DNA from: Lojkania enalia
Lineage: Eukaryota > Ascomycota > Dothideomycetes > Pleosporales
Direction: 5' to 3'
Assembly: GCA_010094045.1 (NCBI GenBank)
Contig: ML986604.1
Location: forward strand, 367,649-431,648
DNA: 64,000 bases
Shown: positions 58,422 to 64,000 of the stretch, one piece after another
How positions within the stretch are numbered: the first letter of the stretch is position 1
How the letters are laid out: the number at the start of each line of letters is the position of its first letter
Program-made: the position numbers and the translations under genes
Notes under the pieces: generated by a model
What the model was told of the DNA's origin: nothing
The model's database searches: none
The model's input: the letters and a program-made list of their open reading frames with translations, nothing else

Positions 58422-59293
58422 GAATCTAGCTTTTCTGCTATGAAGCATCCTGGTCTGTACGATCGTCTTTCCGATTCCATTCTTTTATTGTCGATTGCGG
58501 TCTCCCACACGCATGGACGTCCTGGACACTCGGTACGTCCGATCAAAAAATATCGATTCATTGCATATATTACCATTACTACGCCTTATACCCACTTTGT
58601 AATTTTTATATCATCGACACTGGAGGAATTAGACATATTTACAGGCATCTTACAGATGGAGTTTTGGGGGGTATCAATGGAGGGACATCACTGGTGACGA
58701 TATTACGGCTGGCATCTCAGATTTGGGCTGGGAATGCGAGTAGAAGCTAGTGCAGCTCACTCGCTCACTCATTATTACTTGTATAATAAGATCATCAGCC
58801 CCCTTGCAGGAGCGCGACATATGAGCTCTAGAGGCTCTTGCCTAGGAGTGAATAGAAAGCATGAAATGCTTAGGCGTCACGCCCATCACCATAGGTTTTG
58901 CCATTTTTGTCTTGATGCGTCTAGCCGTGATTCGATTGGCTCTCTCCCGCCACATGTTGAGGACCAAGGTCTTGCTCCGCAGGTAGCGCATAGTCAAGTT
59001 CTAAGAATAGTACGGCAGTAATAAGCGAGTATCCTCGGGGAATGGGATTGAGAATCTGCACCTTGATGCGGCCGACGACCGCCCGTGTTTGCAGCAACGC
59101 CTGAGAATACCTCGCGACTCTAGAGTCTCTCCTGCTGCAAGTGGCGGCTTGTCACCTGATTTGTTTCGCATTCAGACGCGGATACGGCCCTACCAATTTT
59201 CCGCCGAGCAAGCAATTTATACTTCGTCTCGGCCCCCATATAACGCCTCACGGCTGCACGCGCTTCATCTAACCTTCGTGTACTCCACTTCCA
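58422..59293. other. Intergenic region, no gene seen
   Basis: About 870 bases between two plus-strand genes, with an AT-rich first half. It should contain the terminator of the regulator gene and the promoter of the next gene. ORFs lack family signal. Confidence 0.4.
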
Positions 59294-60433
59294 ATGTCGT
59301 CCCCCGCCACATTCCCGCTATTCACCCCCGTCGACACTACGACGCCGAACCGCCCAGTCACGGATGAGGTCGAGTCGCCCAGCATCTCCAGCACCAATGC
59401 CCTCGCTCGCTTCGAGTTCGAGGCGGGCCACGGTAGGGAGGGCACCAAGATACTTATGGTAGAATGGGAGGATGATGATACAACGCGCGGCATCCGTGGC
59501 GACTGGCATATATCGTGGGAAGGCAAGACAACGGTATTACCGGCAGACGACCAGCCGAGCAACGATGTCAATCGCATGTACTTTTTGCTGCCCCCAGGGG
59601 TAGCCGTCCCGTCAAGCGTCACGCTTACACACCAGCCACAAGACGGTACAAGAGCCCCTGTGGTTTGGCACACGAATCCTTTACCCGCGATCTTTCCCCC
59701 CGAGTTAGGAGCATCAGCTCGCGCAGCGGGTAAAAAGGGGATTCTCCATACAATATGGGCGAAGAAGAGGTTGCAGGTGCTGCAAAAGGAAATTGACGCC
59801 GAGTCCAAAACCAACGTAGAAGGCATAGCCTTCCTCCTAGCCGTTCAAGAGAAGGAGTGGATTGAACAGACATTCGGTGTTACTGCAAAACCGAGCGGAC
59901 TGAACATTTCGTTGACCGAGCCCATGGTGGCGCCCCTGGGCCCTGCTAGCCCTAGGTCTCCTGGTGGAGGGCGACTTATGGAGAAGTTGCGCGGCTTGAA
60001 ATTAGGCACTAGCGAGAAAGATCTAGCTGCGAAATCAGAATCGGGAGACATACCGCACTCAAATCCACTTTCTCCCGAATCCTCAGACGTGGCTGTCTCC
60101 TCTTTTGCTGCTTTCAAGGGCACCAATCCTTCAGTCCTTGCAGCGAAACCCCCGCAGCCACCGCAGACGACTTCCCGAAAAGTTGCAGCTCATATTCCGC
60201 CACCGTCGGTCGTTGCACAACAGCATGAATTCCCCGGCATGGCATCGCTCAATGCATTGTCTTCCCCACCTCCAGTTTTCCAGTCACGGGGCCAGCCGCC
60301 GCCAGACGACGACAACGATGACGGCCTCTTCGCCTTACCCATCAGCCCTAGGAGTCCTGAAATGACGAAGAGTCCATTCTCTTTTGCGGGCAATGAAACA
60401 GCAAAGTATCTCAAGGGCGAGCGAGCTGCATGA
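59294..60433 (+). CDS. Conserved fungal protein of unknown function
   Basis: A single exon of 379 aa. Residues about 37-125 form a beta-rich block (LARFEFEAGHGREGTKILMVEWEDD, GDWHISWEGKTTVLPAD, RMYFLLPPGVAVPSSV). Then comes NPLPAIFPPELGASARAAGKKGILHTIWAKKRLQVLQKEI, a helical segment that looks strongly conserved, and EKEWIEQTFGV. The C-terminal 150 residues are Pro/Ser-rich and disordered, with several SP sites (SPRSP, SPESS) that could be phosphorylated. There is no signal peptide or membrane helix. I recall similar uncharacterised proteins in filamentous ascomycetes but no function. Confidence 0.72.
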   Translation: MSSPATFPLFTPVDTTTPNRPVTDEVESPSISSTNALARFEFEAGHGREGTKILMVEWEDDDTTRGIRGDWHISWEGKTTVLPADDQPSNDVNRMYFLLPPGVAVPSSVTLTHQPQDGTRAPVVWHTNPLPAIFPPELGASARAAGKKGILHTIWAKKRLQVLQKEIDAESKTNVEGIAFLLAVQEKEWIEQTFGVTAKPSGLNISLTEPMVAPLGPASPRSPGGGRLMEKLRGLKLGTSEKDLAAKSESGDIPHSNPLSPESSDVAVSSFAAFKGTNPSVLAAKPPQPPQTTSRKVAAHIPPPSVVAQQHEFPGMASLNALSSPPPVFQSRGQPPPDDDNDDGLFALPISPRSPEMTKSPFSFAGNETAKYLKGERAA

Positions 60434-60939
60434 AGAATTCACACCGGAGTGCAGGAGTTTTGGTTTGGGTAGGTCTTTTGGATAGTTGGTTTCCGCGACA
60501 GTTGATAATGGCTTTGATGATACCTAGAGTATATAGTAGTGGTTGAGCCGCCCGCGATTAGGGAGAACGGCTCTAGCCAGGCTCAGTGCCATATGACAAA
60601 AGCTTCACATTGGAGTATTTCTGCATATGAATCAATGAAAGCTTCCCATTCAGCATGCTCGGGTTGGCGGGCAGATCCTTCCGAAGGTTGAAATCTCTCT
60701 AAACGGGTCTTGGCAATCACGTGTGCTGCATGAACCTTGTGTGATCGGTTGCGCTAAGGGCTAGTTAGGCGAGAAGCCTCTAGCCTTAGCTTCTTTCCGT
60801 CACCGTCAACAACCTCAAACCTCACCCTACCAACAACCGCGACGATCTTCTCTGCTTCTACCAGTCGCTCGCGCTTCATCCTCGTCGAACCTCCACTCAC
60901 TGTTTGGCGCGCCTGTTTTCGCAGCGTTCAATCGTCGCC
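60434..60939. promoter_or_regulatory. Intergenic region, promoter of prp39
   Basis: About 500 bases between two plus-strand genes. CT-rich and CAA-rich sequence near 60790-60900 looks like a leader. No gene seen. Confidence 0.4.
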
Positions 60940-63152
60940 ATGGTGTTTGTTCCGATAGGCCGTGGCGCCGTCAAACAGGTAGCATATGCCGGCGATGATG
61001 AGGCCGCCCCCGAGATTCGAAAGCTACTCGACGCGGTCGTAAGTCTCCAGTGCCCACGCCACGGTCGCACGCGCATACTAATGCTCATGCAGCAAGCCGA
61101 TGAAGATGATTTTGAGAAATGGGAGGCTCTTGTGCTCCACGCCTCGGGCCTCGAGGGGGGTGTTACCCGTCACTCCAGCCCACACGTCCTCGAATTCGTG
61201 CGCATGGTCTTCGACTGTTTTCTTGCCAAGTTTCCTCTCTTCTTCGGCTACTGGAAGAAGTACGCCGACCTTGAGTTCTCCATTGGAAACACGGAGACGG
61301 TCGAGATGGTAAGCATTCTCCTTCGCCGGCCGAGCCTGCTGACATGCCATCATAGGTCTATGAACGTGGCGTCTCTTGTATACCCTGCTCTGTCGATTTA
61401 TGGATGCACTACTGTTCATTCAAGATGGACACGTGCCACAATCCCGACATCGTCCGAGAGTGAGTCTTCCGTTCTACTACACCCTCACATTAATCCCGAT
61501 AGCTTATTGCTCACTTCAATAGGCTGTTTGAGCGAGGTGCGCAATTTGTTGGCATGGATTTCCAGGGCCACCCCTTCTGGGACAAATATATCGAGTTCGA
61601 GAACCGCGTTGAAGAACCCTCGCGAGTCACGAAAATTCTCACACGCGCCGTTCACATACCGATGTATTTTTTCAGCCGATACTACAGCAAGCTCCAGCAA
61701 CTCATCCACCAACGGCCGGTCGAAGAGCTCGTGTCCGCCGAGATATTAGATGGTCTAGTCACAGAGTTGAATAATGCCTCTGGTGGAATTCAGATGCCAG
61801 CGCTGGAATTCGACCGTGCTCTTCGTGCGAAAGTGGATGAGTACTACTTCGGGATCAATCATCACACCTCAACCGAGACGATGAAGCGCTGGGAATTCGA
61901 AGGAAGAATCAAGCGCGCATATTTCCACGTAGGTGATCTCGAGCCAGAAGATCTCTCTAACTGGCGGAAATATCTTGATTTCGAAGAGGGTCAAGGTGAC
62001 TACCACCGTACTGCCTTCTTGTATGAGCGTTGCCTTGTAACCTGCGCTCTCTACGAGGAGTTTTGGTTGCGGTATGCCCGTTGGATGTTCGCGCAGGGCA
62101 AAGACGAAGACACGCGGATCATATACGCCAAGGCTAGCTCGATCCTTGTCCCAATTGCTAATACCACTATACGACTTCATTGGGCACGCTTCGAAGAGAA
62201 GCTTGGTCGCTTCTCTGTTGCTCGAGACGTACACCTCGCAATCCTCGACCAGCTGCCGAATCATGTACCAACATTTCTCTCTCTGGCCAATCTCGAGCGC
62301 CGCCAGCGAGGCAACGACGCTGCGATCAAGCTTTTGGAAGATCACATCCATCAGCAGGATATCAATGTCGCCGGCCAGCTCGCAGCAGAACAAGCCCGGA
62401 TCCTTGCGCAGTGCAAGGGTTCTGTGGACGAGGCTCGACAGCTTTTCCAAGATAGATCTGCCGCCTATGCCACGTCCCAGAACTATTGGATCAGCTATCT
62501 TCAATTCGAAATCCTGCAGAAATCACCCAAGGAATCAGATGAAGCCGCCCATAGTCGGGTCAAGGCGGTCTACGAACTAATGCGTACGAAAGCTCAATTT
62601 GCTCCCGACGTCATGAGCGAACTATCACAGTACTACATGGAGTATCTTCTCGAGCATGGAGACAAAGATGCTGCAGAGGAGTACATGAAACTCGACAAGG
62701 AAGTATATGGGTATGTATTATTTACTGCAAATGCCTACCCCTCCCCTCCCCGCCCCTCTTCCCCCTCTAGGAAACCTCACTTCGCAAACAGCGCGCGTAA
62801 CTTCGGCATTACTGGATCATCAGTTCAGTGTTCGAAGCCGTCTGTAATTCAAGTTCGCAAAATCACGGATCGTTCACGAGATCCAGGCTTCAGCCTTAAC
62901 CTGCCCTGTTCTACTTCATGAAACACATTCACCGTTTAAATGCCGTTTGATTCTCCGCTTGTCGCTGTTGACGGGACAATCCGAAACTGTCGGGCTATTT
63001 CACTGCGTAAGATTTGCTAACGATGATCCCCCTCCCCTAACAGTCCTACCTCTGTTCGATCTCAGAAGGCAAAAGATCCTGTAGACAGCAAGGAGAGCAC
63101 TACTCAACAGCGGCTGGATCTCTCCAACGGTCACTCCTATGGCCAGTCCTAA
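60940..63152 (+). CDS. prp39: U1 snRNP splicing factor Prp39
   Basis: Five exons, 60940-61038, 61093-61308, 61356-61459, 61523-62710 and 63044-63152, encode 571 aa. Prp39 is a HAT-repeat scaffold of the U1 snRNP. HAT motifs are clear: FLAKFPLFFGYWKKYADLEFS, VYERGVSC...DLWMHYCSFK, LFERGAQFVGMDFQGHPFWDKYIEFE, EFWLRYARWMF, NYWISYLQFE. The last exon adds PTSVRSQKAKDPVDS and ends SNGHSYGQS; it is reached over a 333-nt intron with a good branch site (TGCTAAC near 63014) and CCTAACAG acceptor. Without that splice the frame continues to 62921 with a different, low-complexity tail. The N-terminus before GDDEAAPEIRK is the least certain part. Confidence 0.9.
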
Positions 63153-64000
63153 CCGATTCGCCACTAGCAGGACGCCAGCAACTCTCACGTCTCCGTCCGC
63201 CACAATGAATACATTCATTGGCTCCTGATTACCCTAAGGTAAGCTATGAACATATTGCAATGCGCTGCACATCAATGCCTCACGACTCTCCTGCGGCAAA
63301 GCGCCAGTTTGCCTGTTGATTTGTATTTTCTCATAAACAATCATGTACATTAAATCTATCGACAATGGCAAAAGCGGAGGAGGCCTTTTTTTTTTTTTTC
63401 AAAACAAGCCAGGGTTTTTTGAAAGGAAGGCGAATTTCTTCAGAGGGCGACAGGGTTTTCTCCGAGCAAGGGATTCTTTTCCGACTCTTTTTTCTTTACT
63501 GGCATGACAGTTTGTGGACAGGCTGGGTCTAACTACTAGGCGAATGGAGTGGTTTTTCTCACTTTTATTTATCCCCCTATCCCGGCATGGTGGCTCAACG
63601 GGCCGGGTGGGTTACAGGGCAGTTGCTCGGTCGTCAGGCGTTTTGTCTTTCTGGCCAAGTGGCTCTGTGGCAAGCATGAAATTTCAAAAACGGATTGCAT
63701 TATTTCTTGTTGATCTTACGTGAGTGGATGTTGGTGTGTGTGATGAATATAACTAACTTCATCCTAAAACTAGTGGGCTTCCGTACGAGGCTTCCGTACG
63801 AAGCGCACACTCCTACCTAGTATGCCATTCCAGCTGTGACTGTTAAAAAGGTTTAGTTGGTTTCGATATCATCTTTTGATGTTATGCGATGCCGAAGACT
63901 AGAATTACTCTAACTATATGCAATCATATATGCACTACACCAAATTTTTTTTTTTTTTTTTTTTTTTTATGAGGCCCGCGTTCCAACAAGCACTTCGTTC
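63153..64000. other. Right-edge intergenic region, no gene seen
   Basis: About 850 AT-rich bases with T tracts (about 63387-63400 and 63945-63968) and a short direct repeat, CTTCCGTACGA, at about 63779 and 63792. No ORF with family signal. Confidence 0.45.
63945..63968. repeat. Poly-T tract (24 nt)
   Basis: An uninterrupted run of 24 T close to the right edge of the window. Confidence 0.85.

Overview
This is nuclear DNA of a filamentous ascomycete (Pezizomycotina). The evidence is short introns (mostly 46-60 nt) with GTAAGT/GTATGT/GTACGT-type donors and CTAAC/CTGAC-like branch sites, compact genes on both strands, and fungus-specific families: CFEM, a PRO1/RosA-type Zn2Cys6 regulator, an alpha-type pheromone precursor, Rcy1, a Cdc8-type tropomyosin and DUF3602. 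The sequence alone does not place it below subphylum. No rRNA, CRISPR, transposon or clear tRNA was recognised. Exon boundaries were read by eye from splice consensus, frame and protein-family continuity; every multi-exon model closes in frame.

Layout. 1-33 kb is gene-dense and mostly housekeeping: an F-box-like fragment (cut by the left edge), ATP11, a Csx2-type BAR-PH-ArfGAP, eIF3b, a synaptojanin-like phosphatase, an Arg/Ser/Pro-rich protein, an Rgd2-type F-BAR/DEP/RhoGAP, the GGTase-I beta subunit, RRP17, tropomyosin, a securin-like protein, a DEK_C/SWIB protein, recyclin-1 and a small CFEM GPI protein. From 33.2 to 38.6 kb the sequence is gene-poor and holds an unusual 59-codon ORF built of DPRCGGRK repeats. 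From 38.6 to 46 kb lie a DUF3602/Par32-like protein, NatB subunit Naa25/Mdm20 and mitochondrial MetRS. At 47.3 kb is a secreted precursor with alpha-factor-like NCRFPGQSC units. A SAM-PH protein (50-52.6 kb), a 3.7 kb intergenic block, a PRO1/RosA/NosA-like Zn2Cys6 factor (56.4-58.4 kb), a conserved fungal protein of unknown function (59.3-60.4 kb) and PRP39 (60.9-63.2 kb) follow.

How the genes relate. Several products act in polarised growth and membrane traffic (ArfGAP, synaptojanin, Rho regulators, GGTase-I, tropomyosin, Rcy1, SAM-PH), others in translation and RNA processing (eIF3b, NatB, MetRS, Rrp17, Prp39). The most interesting content is the sexual-signalling pair, a pheromone precursor and a PRO1/RosA-like regulator 9 kb apart, and the repeat-peptide ORF at 36.85 kb, whose repeat copies differ almost only at synonymous sites.
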